DNA of 6,492 nucleotides from positions 67,303 to 73,794 of the forward strand of contig DEKO01000026.1 of assembly GCA_002353885.1 (NCBI GenBank). The letters run 5' to 3'. The DNA comes from Porphyromonadaceae bacterium UBA2720. GTDB lineage: Bacteria; Bacteroidota; Bacteroidia; Bacteroidales; Muribaculaceae. This document shows positions 1 to 5,262 of this stretch, piece by piece. Within the stretch, counting starts at the first letter, position 1, and every line of letters begins with the position of its first letter. The position numbers and the translations under genes were made by a program. Under the pieces are notes generated by a model. The model did no database searches, was not told where the DNA came from, and saw only the letters and a program-made list of their open reading frames with translations.

Positions 1-396
1 ACCGAGGCCGAGTGGGAGTTTGCTGCGCGTGGCGGCAACCAGAGCAACGGCTACCTTTATGCTGGGGGCAATACCCTTAGCCAGGTGGCGTGGTACAAAA
101 GCAACAGCAGTTCGAAAACGCATCCCGTTGGCAAGAAAGCACCCAACGAACTTGGCATCTATGACATGAGCGGCAACGTCTGGGAGTGGTGTAACGACTG
201 GTATGCCGAGGTGTATCCCGAGGAGGCTCAAACCAACCCGACCGGCCCCGACTCTAATGAATGGGACTGCAAAGTCTATCGCGGTGGTGGCTGGGAGAAG
301 GAGGCCACTTTTTGCCGTGTATCGGCAAGAGCAAACGGCTCTTATAATGGTTTCTTCACCAAGTATAACTTCCTGGGGCTCCGCCTTGCCCAGTAG
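1..396 (+). CDS. SUMF1/FGE-sulfatase fold protein, C-terminal part (5' end outside window)
   Basis: The reading frame is open from the first base to TAG at 394-396, giving 131 residues of the C-terminal half of a formylglycine-generating-enzyme (SUMF1/EgtB/PvdO) domain. Family signatures seen, numbered within the fragment: TEAEWEFAARGG at 1-12, HPVGKKAPNELGIYDMSGN at 41-59 followed by VWEWC to 64, YRGGGW at 93-98, CRVSAR at 105-110, and the closing LGLRLA at 125-130. Members of this fold modify sulfatases or act in ergothioneine or pyoverdine synthesis, and many Bacteroidetes paralogues have no known substrate. The GGSYMC-type cysteine pair of true formylglycine-generating enzymes is not visible: the RGGGW segment has Trp, Glu and Lys there, and Cys105 aligns beside the pair rather than on it. 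A bona fide sulfatase-maturing activity is therefore doubtful. The N-terminus, including any signal or lipoprotein peptide, lies outside the window. The family call is firm and the function is open. Confidence 0.93.
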   Translation, partial: TEAEWEFAARGGNQSNGYLYAGGNTLSQVAWYKSNSSSKTHPVGKKAPNELGIYDMSGNVWEWCNDWYAEVYPEEAQTNPTGPDSNEWDCKVYRGGGWEKEATFCRVSARANGSYNGFFTKYNFLGLRLAQ

Positions 397-420
397 CATC
401 AGCACGATGTGTTAAAATAA

Positions 421-451
421 AAAGCATCCGAGGTCATGCCTCGGATGCTTT
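421..451 (-). terminator. Strong intrinsic terminator between converging genes
   Basis: A perfect 13-bp stem (421-433 with 439-451) closes on a 5-base loop at 434-438. Read on the minus strand, the stem runs into TTTTTATTTT, a good U-tract, so it best terminates the exonuclease/small-membrane-protein operon. Read on the plus strand only TTT follows the stem, giving a weaker terminator for the SUMF1-fold gene. The minus-strand stop codon (434-436) lies in the loop. Confidence 0.9.
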
Positions 452-709
452 GTCGTTCTCGTTGGTGGCTTCTTCATCGGCGTATGTGCCATACAATTCT
501 TCCTCGCGCCGCTGTCGCAGGGTTTCCTTTCGTCGCAATGCAAAGTAGAGCAGTACGATGATGAGTAGGCTGATGCCAATGATGCCGAAGTACTGGAGAT
601 AGTCCGGTTCGGCTTTAGTAATTTGACCACGACCCACCCAAGCCATTACACACAGATATGCCAAAAGGCAAAGTGGAATTATTGTCGAACGTTTGGGTTT
701 ATTGCTCAT
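434..709 (-). CDS. Small two-helix membrane protein, translationally coupled to the exonuclease
   Basis: This codes for 91 residues of unknown function. The N-terminus is basic (MSNKPKRS). A hydrophobic helix follows at about 10-26 (from IIPLCLLAYLC to the Trp-Val pair), then a short polar loop with a GRGQ and AEPDYLQ segment, and a second helix at about 40-58 (YFGIIGISLLIIVLLYFAL). The tail (59-91) is charged: first basic (RRKETLRQRR), then acidic and ending in KASEA. The positive charges at the N-terminus and just after the second helix suggest both ends face the cytoplasm. The ATG (707-709) overlaps the end of the upstream exonuclease gene by 11 bases, a typical coupling arrangement, so the two proteins are probably made together. 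The last codons form one arm of the terminator hairpin. I recognise no named family. The gene is likely real, given its coupling, clean membrane topology and terminator. Confidence 0.82.
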   Translation of the reverse strand: MSNKPKRSTIIPLCLLAYLCVMAWVGRGQITKAEPDYLQYFGIIGISLLIIVLLYFALRRKETLRQRREEELYGTYADEEATNENDKASEA

Positions 710-1331
710 TTTCTTTCAAGTGATAATAGGGTGATTGTTCGGGTATGAATTTGCCACTAGTCAGGCAGTTGTAGATGTCGATGCACGCCCAGGCATCGAT
801 AGCGGCATAACGCTGTTGCTGGGGTGTGAGCACATCGCTCTCCCAGTTGGTCAGCCGTTGCCCTTTGCTGATTTTCTGTCCGAAAAGGATGGCATAAATC
901 TTCTGCAGGCTCATGTCGGTGATGCGATACGGCTTGACCATCTCTTGAATCTCGATGAATCCTGCCGGCTGCATGCGTGTGACACGGAGCATCTGGCTGA
1001 TGTCATCGTGAGTAGACAAGCCAACTTTTGGACAGCTGGCATCTTCCATATATTCCTTGAGCTTGAGTGGAATGCTCTTGAACTTGCTGATGCGGAACAA
1101 GAAGCAGTCGGTGGGAGTGGCCAGTTGTATCAGTGCCAACTTGTGATGTTCGCCTCGCTTGAATGAAGGCCGCGTCTCAGTGTCAAATCCGATTAATGGG
1201 TGTTTGCGCAAGTGAGCTACTGCGGCATTGACCTGTGACATAGATTCAACAATGTAGATGTGGCCATTACCATATTCGGCAATCGGCATCTCGTTGATTT
1301 TCTCTTTCTCTATCGATACAACATATTCCAT
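699..1331 (-). CDS. 3'-5' exonuclease, RNase D/WRN-like DEDDy family
   Basis: Starting at the ATG at 1329-1331 this is a 210-residue single-domain 3'-5' exonuclease. DEDDy residues seen: Exo I FDTET (Asp50, Glu52), Exo II KVGLSTHDD (Asp109 or Asp110), and Exo III YAAID (Tyr175, Asp179). The stretch SLQKIYAILFGQKISKGQRL (141-160) followed by TNWESDVLT is characteristic of the Bacteroidetes relatives of RNase D. There is no HRDC domain, so it is shorter than RNase D proper. The expected role is metal-dependent trimming of RNA or DNA 3' ends in the cytoplasm. The frame stays open to an ATG at 1397 (22 residues more), but that segment contains a match to the Bacteroidetes promoter (boxes at 1371-1367 and 1347-1340) and is poor as protein, so I chose the Met at 1331. 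A Met 14 codons further in (1289) is a possible alternative. The gene runs into the small membrane protein gene. Confidence 0.92.
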   Translation of the reverse strand: MEYVVSIEKEKINEMPIAEYGNGHIYIVESMSQVNAAVAHLRKHPLIGFDTETRPSFKRGEHHKLALIQLATPTDCFLFRISKFKSIPLKLKEYMEDASCPKVGLSTHDDISQMLRVTRMQPAGFIEIQEMVKPYRITDMSLQKIYAILFGQKISKGQRLTNWESDVLTPQQQRYAAIDAWACIDIYNCLTSGKFIPEQSPYYHLKENEQ

Positions 1332-1339
1332 TGCGAGTG

Positions 1340-1371
1340 CAAAGGTAGTGCAAATTGACCGCATTACAAAA
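1340..1371 (-). promoter_or_regulatory. Putative Bacteroidetes-type promoter of the exonuclease operon
   Basis: On the minus strand TTTTG (1371-1367) is followed after 19 bases by TACCTTTG (1347-1340), an exact match to TAnnTTTG with the expected spacing from a TTTG -33 box. Transcription would begin about 4-6 bases further on, close to 1335, only a few bases before the ATG at 1331. Boxes are read directly; function is inferred. Confidence 0.65.
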
Positions 1372-1440
1372 TGAAAAATGTGGTTTTTTATTTTCATTGA
1401 CGTTTAGTAGCTCAACTTCAGCGCAGATGTTGGTCGCATT

Positions 1441-1474
1441 TTTCATGACTTTATTGCACTCACATATCATGAAA
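1441..1474. repeat. 8-bp inverted repeat in the divergent promoter region
   Basis: TTTCATGA (1441-1448) and its exact reverse complement TCATGAAA (1467-1474) are separated by 18 bases, so the half-site centres lie 26 bases apart. The right half is where the -33 region of the tgt promoter would fall. It could be an operator or chance; no known regulator site was recognised. Confidence 0.35.
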
Positions 1475-1489
1475 GTGAGAAAAAAGTAG

Positions 1490-1497
1490 TAATTTTG
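1490..1497 (+). promoter_or_regulatory. Putative -7 box of the tgt operon promoter
   Basis: TAATTTTG matches the Bacteroidetes -7 consensus TAnnTTTG and lies 31 bases before the tgt ATG, which predicts a leader of about 25 bases. No convincing TTTG is present at the usual -33 spacing; the nearest TTG (1454-1456) is too far away. No ribosome binding site is seen before the ATG, as is usual in this phylum. Confidence 0.6.
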
Positions 1498-1528
1498 CGC
1501 TCATAATTTGACGCAACACAATTTGACA

Positions 1529-2659
1529 ATGGATTTTGAACTTAAAGCAACAGCCAGTGGCAGTAACGCTAGAGCCGGATTGATTACAACCGACCACGGC
1601 TCCATCGAGACACCCATCTTCATGCCCGTGGGCACGTTGGGGGCTGTCAAGGCGGTGCACATGACTGAACTCCGTGATGACATTAAGGCACAGATTATTT
1701 TGGGCAACACCTACCACCTCTATCTGCGGCCAGGGATGGACATCATTGAACGAGCTGGTGGATTGCACAAGTTCAATGGCTGGGACCGTCCAATACTTAC
1801 TGATAGTGGAGGCTTTCAAGTCTTCTCACTCAGCGAGAATCGCAAACTCAAACCCGAGGGAGTGACTTTTCGCAGTCACATCGACGGGTCTAAACATCTG
1901 TTCACACCCGAGAATGTAGTTGACATACAGCGGACCATCGGCAGCGACATCATGATGGCACTGGACGAGTGTCCGCCGGGAACCAGCGAGCGAGGCTATG
2001 CCGAGAAATCACTCAGGCTGACCCAGAGTTGGCTTGATCGTGGGTGGAAGCACTTCAACGAGACACAACCACGCTATGGTCACCGTCAGGCTTTTTTCCC
2101 CATTGTGCAAGGCTGTGTCTACAAGGACCTGCGACAAGATGCTGCCAAACATGTGGCCGACTTAGGCGCTGATGGCAATGCGATTGGCGGATTGGCCGTC
2201 GGCGAGCCTACCGAGGTGATGTATGATATGATTGAGGTTGTCAACGAGATATTGCCCACCGACCGCCCCCGATATCTCATGGGAGTTGGCACTCCGGCTA
2301 ATATTCTTGAGGCCATCGACCGCGGTGTCGACATGATGGATTGTGTCATGCCCACGCGCAATGGTCGCAACGGCATGCTCTTCACTCAGCACGGCATCAT
2401 GAACATGCGCAACCGCAAGTGGGCCGACGATTTCTCTCCTCTGCAAGAGGATGGGCCATCAATTGTCGATCACATCTACAGCAAAGCTTATCTGCGTCAC
2501 TTGTTCATCTCACAAGAAATACTGGCGATGCAGATTGCCAGTATTCACAACCTGGCTTTCTACTTGTGGCTCGTGGGCGAGGCACGTCGTCACATCATTG
2601 CAGGTGACTTCAAGCAGTGGAAAACCGATATGGTCGAACGAGTCCAGCGGCGGCTCTAG
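1529..2659 (+). CDS. tgt: tRNA-guanine transglycosylase (queuosine pathway)
   Basis: This is a 376-residue bacterial Tgt. The enzyme exchanges guanine-34 of GU(N)-anticodon tRNAs (Tyr, His, Asn, Asp) for the queuosine precursor preQ1. Motifs read in the protein: RAGLITTDHGSIETPIFMPV near the start, GNTYHLYLRPG (59-69), DSGGFQVFS with the catalytic Asp92, DECPPG with Asp146, PIVQG (191-195), GLAVGE (221-226), and DCVMPTRNGRNG with the nucleophile Asp271. The zinc-site region is unusual: the canonical CxCxxC before YSRAYL is replaced by Gly-Pro-Ser-Ile-Val-Asp (309-314), though the fourth ligand, the His of IHNL (His340), is kept. I start at the ATG at 1529 because MDFELKAT matches the usual N-terminus; a TTG 21 bases upstream (1508) is in frame but less likely. 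It is first in an operon with the LptF/G permease, 44 bases downstream, a pairing I recall from other Bacteroidetes. Confidence 0.97.
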   Translation: MDFELKATASGSNARAGLITTDHGSIETPIFMPVGTLGAVKAVHMTELRDDIKAQIILGNTYHLYLRPGMDIIERAGGLHKFNGWDRPILTDSGGFQVFSLSENRKLKPEGVTFRSHIDGSKHLFTPENVVDIQRTIGSDIMMALDECPPGTSERGYAEKSLRLTQSWLDRGWKHFNETQPRYGHRQAFFPIVQGCVYKDLRQDAAKHVADLGADGNAIGGLAVGEPTEVMYDMIEVVNEILPTDRPRYLMGVGTPANILEAIDRGVDMMDCVMPTRNGRNGMLFTQHGIMNMRNRKWADDFSPLQEDGPSIVDHIYSKAYLRHLFISQEILAMQIASIHNLAFYLWLVGEARRHIIAGDFKQWKTDMVERVQRRL

Positions 2660-2674
2660 TCAAGTCAGCGTATA

Positions 2675-2691
2675 CCGAGGATGGCTCTCGG
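2675..2691 (+). other. Small hairpin between tgt and the permease gene
   Basis: CCGAG (2675-2679) and CTCGG (2687-2691) form a 5-bp stem, extendable by one G-U pair, in the 44-base gap, 12 bases before the permease ATG. No T-run follows, so it is not a terminator. It might affect mRNA processing or initiation, or be incidental. Confidence 0.3.
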
Positions 2692-2703
2692 GTAATAAAA
2701 GAA

Positions 2704-3888
2704 ATGGAAGAAGCAGAATTGCAACATATCGTACAAGAGCAGCACGACCAAGAGCAGGAGCCAGCGCTTGACCAGCAGCAAGAGCAGACAAAGGCAACCG
2801 AACCGGTGCGCAAGCCATGGGTAAAGAAGTTTGACCTCTACATTGTCAAGAACTTCTTGGGCACCTACCTTTTTGCCATCCTGTTGCTCATGGCCATCGT
2901 CATCATGTTTGATGTCAATGAGAAACTTGATGCGGTGCTCACTGCGCCACTCAAGGACACGGTGTTCCAGTACTTCATGAACTTCCTGCCGTTCATCGTC
3001 AGCCAGTTCAGCCCTTTGTTCACCTTTATCTCTGTCATTTTCTTCACCTCGCGACTGGCCGACCGCAGTGAGATTATTGCCATGCTTTCGAGTGGCATCA
3101 GCTTCCGCCGGTTGCTCATGCCTTATCTCTTTTCGGCAACAGTCATTGCTATTCTAAGCTACCTGCTCTCGGCCTATGTCATCCCACCGGCCAATGTGCA
3201 GCGCATTGCCTACACCAACCGATGGGTCAAAAACAAGGCCGTGACCTACGGTGACAACATCCAGATGCAAGTCAGTCCTGGGGTGATGGCCTATATCTCT
3301 CGATATGATAATACCACCAAGACAGGCTACCGATTCTCGCTTGACCAATTCGATGGCAAGAAACTCAAGTCACGTCTGTCGGCCGAAAACATCAAGTATG
3401 ACACTCTAGGCCGTTGGCACCTCAACAGTTACACAATGCGTCGGTTCAATGGACTGAAAGAGAGCATGACCACTGGTGCCACACTCGACACAATGCTCAA
3501 CTTCGAACCACGTGACTTCCTGATTTCAAAGAATGACGAGCAGACCATGACCTCGCCTGAGTTGCGCCAGTATATCGATCAGCAACATGCACGTGGTGTG
3601 GCTGGAATTATGAACTTTGAGGTCGAATATGAACGGCGTTATGCCATGACTGCAGCAGCATTTATCCTTACGGTCATTGGCCTGTCACTCTCGTCGCGCA
3701 AGGTCAGGGGAGGCATGGGCATGAACATAGGCATCGGGTTGCTGCTCAGTTTCAGCTACATCCTGTTCATGACCGTCACGTCGACTTTTGCTGTTTCGGG
3801 TTACACATCGGCGCGAGTGGCCATGTGGATACCCAATATCTTATACACCCTTATTGCCATTTGGCTCTATCGCCGTGCGGCAAGATAA
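2704..3888 (+). CDS. LptF/LptG family permease with an acidic Glu/Gln-rich N-terminal extension
   Basis: This is a 394-residue inner-membrane permease of the YjgP/YjgQ (LptF/LptG) family, which with LptB pulls lipopolysaccharide out of the inner membrane towards the LptC-A-D bridge. Predicted layout: cytoplasmic tail 1-48, TM1 about 50-69, TM2 92-114, TM3 138-160, periplasmic beta-jellyroll region about 165-290, TM4 313-330, TM5 340-361, TM6 371-389. Family-like segments are FDLYIVKNFLGTYLFAILLL, the SRLADRSEIIAMLSSGIS coupling helix after TM2, and SLSSRKVRGGMGMNIGIGLL near TM5. Sequence alone does not tell LptF from LptG, so no symbol is given. The first 40 residues are unusual: a soluble, charged run rich in Glu and Gln (from EAELQHIVQEQ to QQQEQTK). 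I chose the ATG at 2704; a GTG at 2617 is in frame but would overlap tgt by 43 bases. The next gene starts 11 bases after the stop. Confidence 0.93.
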   Translation: MEEAELQHIVQEQHDQEQEPALDQQQEQTKATEPVRKPWVKKFDLYIVKNFLGTYLFAILLLMAIVIMFDVNEKLDAVLTAPLKDTVFQYFMNFLPFIVSQFSPLFTFISVIFFTSRLADRSEIIAMLSSGISFRRLLMPYLFSATVIAILSYLLSAYVIPPANVQRIAYTNRWVKNKAVTYGDNIQMQVSPGVMAYISRYDNTTKTGYRFSLDQFDGKKLKSRLSAENIKYDTLGRWHLNSYTMRRFNGLKESMTTGATLDTMLNFEPRDFLISKNDEQTMTSPELRQYIDQQHARGVAGIMNFEVEYERRYAMTAAAFILTVIGLSLSSRKVRGGMGMNIGIGLLLSFSYILFMTVTSTFAVSGYTSARVAMWIPNILYTLIAIWLYRRAAR

Positions 3889-3899
3889 ATGAATGATTT

Positions 3900-4814
3900 A
3901 TGAGAAGAAAACTGTTATTACTATTGGCGCTTGCCATGATGGCGATGTCGCCTATCGTGGCTCAGCAGACCGACTGCAGTGCCAAGCATGAATGCTGCCA
4001 AGTCAAGAGTCTTACAGGCGATGATGCTGTCGCGTGGGCCAAGAAACATGCGGGGAAACTCATCGACAATTATCTGGCCACAGCAGGCAACAAGTTAGAC
4101 CCCGACGAGATACGCAAGCAGCTGGCTCCCATAGGCTACGATGGCACTAATGTGCCCGACTACCGAGCAGCCGAAAAATGGCTGGTCGACACTGTGTACC
4201 GTCGCATGATGCAGGCAGCTGTCAACAACGGAAACCGAAGCATAACCGTGCTCACCGGGCCTGGAGGGGCTGGCAAAAGCACCAGCACCAAGAACATTGA
4301 TTTCTCGGGCGAGGGCGTGCTATATGACAGTGCCCTTAACAGCTACGAGTCGCTCAAAAAAGTGGTTGACAAGGCAATCAACGGTGGCATGAACAACATC
4401 ACAGTCATTGCATTCTACAACGATATTGAGACTTGCTACAAGAACTCAATCAAGCGCGGTAAAGCAACAAATCGTTTTTTGGGCATCGCCTATTTGACCA
4501 ATGCCTATCGCAACAATCAGGACAAAATCAAGAAACTGCGTAATGAGTATCCGCAAGTTAAGGTGAAAGCGGTCGATAATAACCACAATAATGGAGGCAT
4601 CTGGGTCTCTCCAGAGCAGGCAGAGCAATGGGACTTCACCATCGATGCCGAGACCATGAACCACATGTTGGTCTATGTTCTCAATGAAATCTATCAAAAG
4701 CAAATCACCGGCAACCAGATCAAGTCGGCCGCCGGCGATGTACTCAATGTCAAGGGAGCAGATGAGTTAGGACACATGCTCATGCAGGAGATTGCTCGTC
4801 ATCTGCCCAATTAA
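3900..4814 (+). CDS. Signal-peptide-bearing P-loop protein resembling zeta-toxin kinases
   Basis: This is a 304-residue protein. It begins with a classical signal peptide (basic MRRK, hydrophobic 5-20, likely cleavage after VAQ at about 22), followed by Cys26, Cys32 and Cys33. A Walker A motif sits in ITVLTGPGGAGKSTS (115-129; Lys126). Then come GVLYDS (139-144, with Asp143 where zeta toxins have a catalytic Asp after strand 2), VIAFYNDIETCYKNSIKRGK (169-188) and KAVDNN (223-228). This order (P-loop, Asp, a Y-x-D strand with a basic helix, a late D-N-N strand) resembles zeta-toxin/PezT-type kinases, which phosphorylate UDP-N-acetylglucosamine or other small molecules. That assignment is inferred from motif order, not an alignment. 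No antitoxin gene is adjacent. The gene lies 11 bases after the permease stop, so it is probably co-transcribed with tgt and the permease. If the signal peptide works, the protein is periplasmic or secreted, where ATP is scarce. Starts at Met13, 14 or 16 would remove most of the signal peptide but look less natural. Confidence 0.85.
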   Translation: MRRKLLLLLALAMMAMSPIVAQQTDCSAKHECCQVKSLTGDDAVAWAKKHAGKLIDNYLATAGNKLDPDEIRKQLAPIGYDGTNVPDYRAAEKWLVDTVYRRMMQAAVNNGNRSITVLTGPGGAGKSTSTKNIDFSGEGVLYDSALNSYESLKKVVDKAINGGMNNITVIAFYNDIETCYKNSIKRGKATNRFLGIAYLTNAYRNNQDKIKKLRNEYPQVKVKAVDNNHNNGGIWVSPEQAEQWDFTIDAETMNHMLVYVLNEIYQKQITGNQIKSAAGDVLNVKGADELGHMLMQEIARHLPN

Positions 4815-4841
4815 TTTTCAGGAAATTAATCTCCATTGGGC
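4805..4841 (+). other. Nested AT-rich hairpin and competing stem next to the terminator
   Basis: ATTAATTT (4810-4817) pairs perfectly with AAATTAAT (4823-4830) around a 5-base loop, just over the stop codon of the P-loop gene. Outside it, GCCCAAT (4805-4811) is the exact reverse complement of ATTGGGC (4835-4841). The second arm shares its last three bases (4839-4841) with the left arm of the terminator, so the two folds partly compete. Pairing is seen; any function is speculative. Confidence 0.4.
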
Positions 4842-4862
4842 CTCGGTGTCGCCGAGGCCTTT
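4839..4862 (+). terminator. Intrinsic terminator of the tgt operon
   Basis: GGCCTCGG (4839-4846) pairs with CCGAGGCC (4852-4859) around a 5-base loop and is followed by TTT then a TG-rich stretch on the plus strand. It starts 25 bases after the P-loop gene's stop. It abuts the stop of the converging minus-strand gene (4864-4866), but its minus-strand side has no T-run, so it mainly serves the plus-strand operon. Confidence 0.8.
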
Positions 4863-4863
4863 G

Positions 4864-5127
4864 TCATCTCTTGTCGGTCAAGCAGCCCAGCAGCTGCACC
4901 ACCGGGCTGAGAAAACAGATAGCGGCACCCAGCACCAGAATGTAGCCGATGGTGTGTAGCGTGCCACTCAGCATCGACAGGCCGATGGCAAACATGGGAA
5001 AGGAAGCCATCCACAGCAGCAGCGACTGCGAGAAAGAGTCTCTATCATGCTCGGCAAGAGCAACTTGGGGCGTCTGCTGAGCCGTTTGGCTCAGTACAGC
5101 AGTGTCAAGGTTTTGTGCATTCATCAT
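4864..5127 (-). CDS. Small hypothetical two-helix membrane protein
   Basis: This codes for 87 residues (86 from the adjacent second ATG at 5124) and I do not recognise it. Residues 1-33 are polar, Gln/Ala/Asp-rich and probably cytoplasmic (MMNAQNLDTAVLSQTAQQ onward). Two hydrophobic segments follow at about 36-54 (LLLWMASFPMFAIGLSMLSG) and about 59-80 (IGYILVLGAAICFLSPVVQL), ending in a short tail with Asp-Lys-Arg. A -7 box TAATTTTG lies 35 bases upstream of the start, which supports the frame being expressed. The opposite-strand frames over this stretch are shorter and lack membrane or domain features. It converges on the P-loop gene and shares the terminator space. The secreted-protein gene upstream on the same strand is 135 bases away and this gene has its own promoter-like box, so the two need not be one operon. 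Confidence 0.7.
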   Translation of the reverse strand: MMNAQNLDTAVLSQTAQQTPQVALAEHDRDSFSQSLLLWMASFPMFAIGLSMLSGTLHTIGYILVLGAAICFLSPVVQLLGCLTDKR

Positions 5128-5161
5128 TGTGTCAGTTTTAACGTTTGTGATTTTTACACTG

Positions 5162-5169
5162 CAAAATTA
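5162..5169 (-). promoter_or_regulatory. Putative -7 box for the small membrane protein gene
   Basis: On the minus strand TAATTTTG (5169-5162) matches TAnnTTTG and would give a leader of about 30 bases before the ATG at 5127. A TTTTTG lies upstream (5189-5184) but only 14 bases away, shorter than the usual 19-21. The rest of 5128-5262 shows no gene and no clear terminator for the upstream gene. Confidence 0.5.
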
Positions 5170-5262
5170 CACCCGCAGAGTGCCAAAAATAGGCATATAT
5201 GTCAAAAACTACGTTAAACACATGTGCCGTTATCCTATTACATGCCTGTGGCTCGCACATCG

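Noticed and set aside
735..1166. A 143-codon open frame on the plus strand
   Set aside because: It lies antisense to the exonuclease gene, whose catalytic motifs are clear, and its translation has no recognisable domain.
1508..1528. TTG start giving seven more residues on Tgt
   Set aside because: The family N-terminus matches the ATG at 1529, and a TTG start would sit almost on the predicted transcription start.
1398..1528. Possible preQ1 riboswitch upstream of tgt
   Set aside because: The predicted leader is only about 25 bases and no preQ1 aptamer-like stem with A-rich tail was found there.
2617..2703. GTG start giving 29 more residues on the permease
   Set aside because: It would overlap tgt by 43 bases; the ATG at 2704 follows a normal 44-base gap, and the added residues do not resemble the family.
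3889..3903. Mini-frame ATG AAT GAT TTA TGA whose stop overlaps the P-loop gene start
   Set aside because: Four codons with no ribosome binding site; the ATGA overlap with the next start is probably chance in AT-rich spacer.
3893..3991. A 31-36 residue frame overlapping the start of the P-loop gene, considered as a hidden antitoxin
   Set aside because: It lies inside the signal-peptide coding region in another frame, is too short for an epsilon-type antitoxin and shows no helix-rich or acidic character.
5206..5262. Possible terminator after the secreted-protein gene
   Set aside because: Only 3-4 bp stems such as TGTG/CACA are present and none is followed by a T-run on the minus strand.
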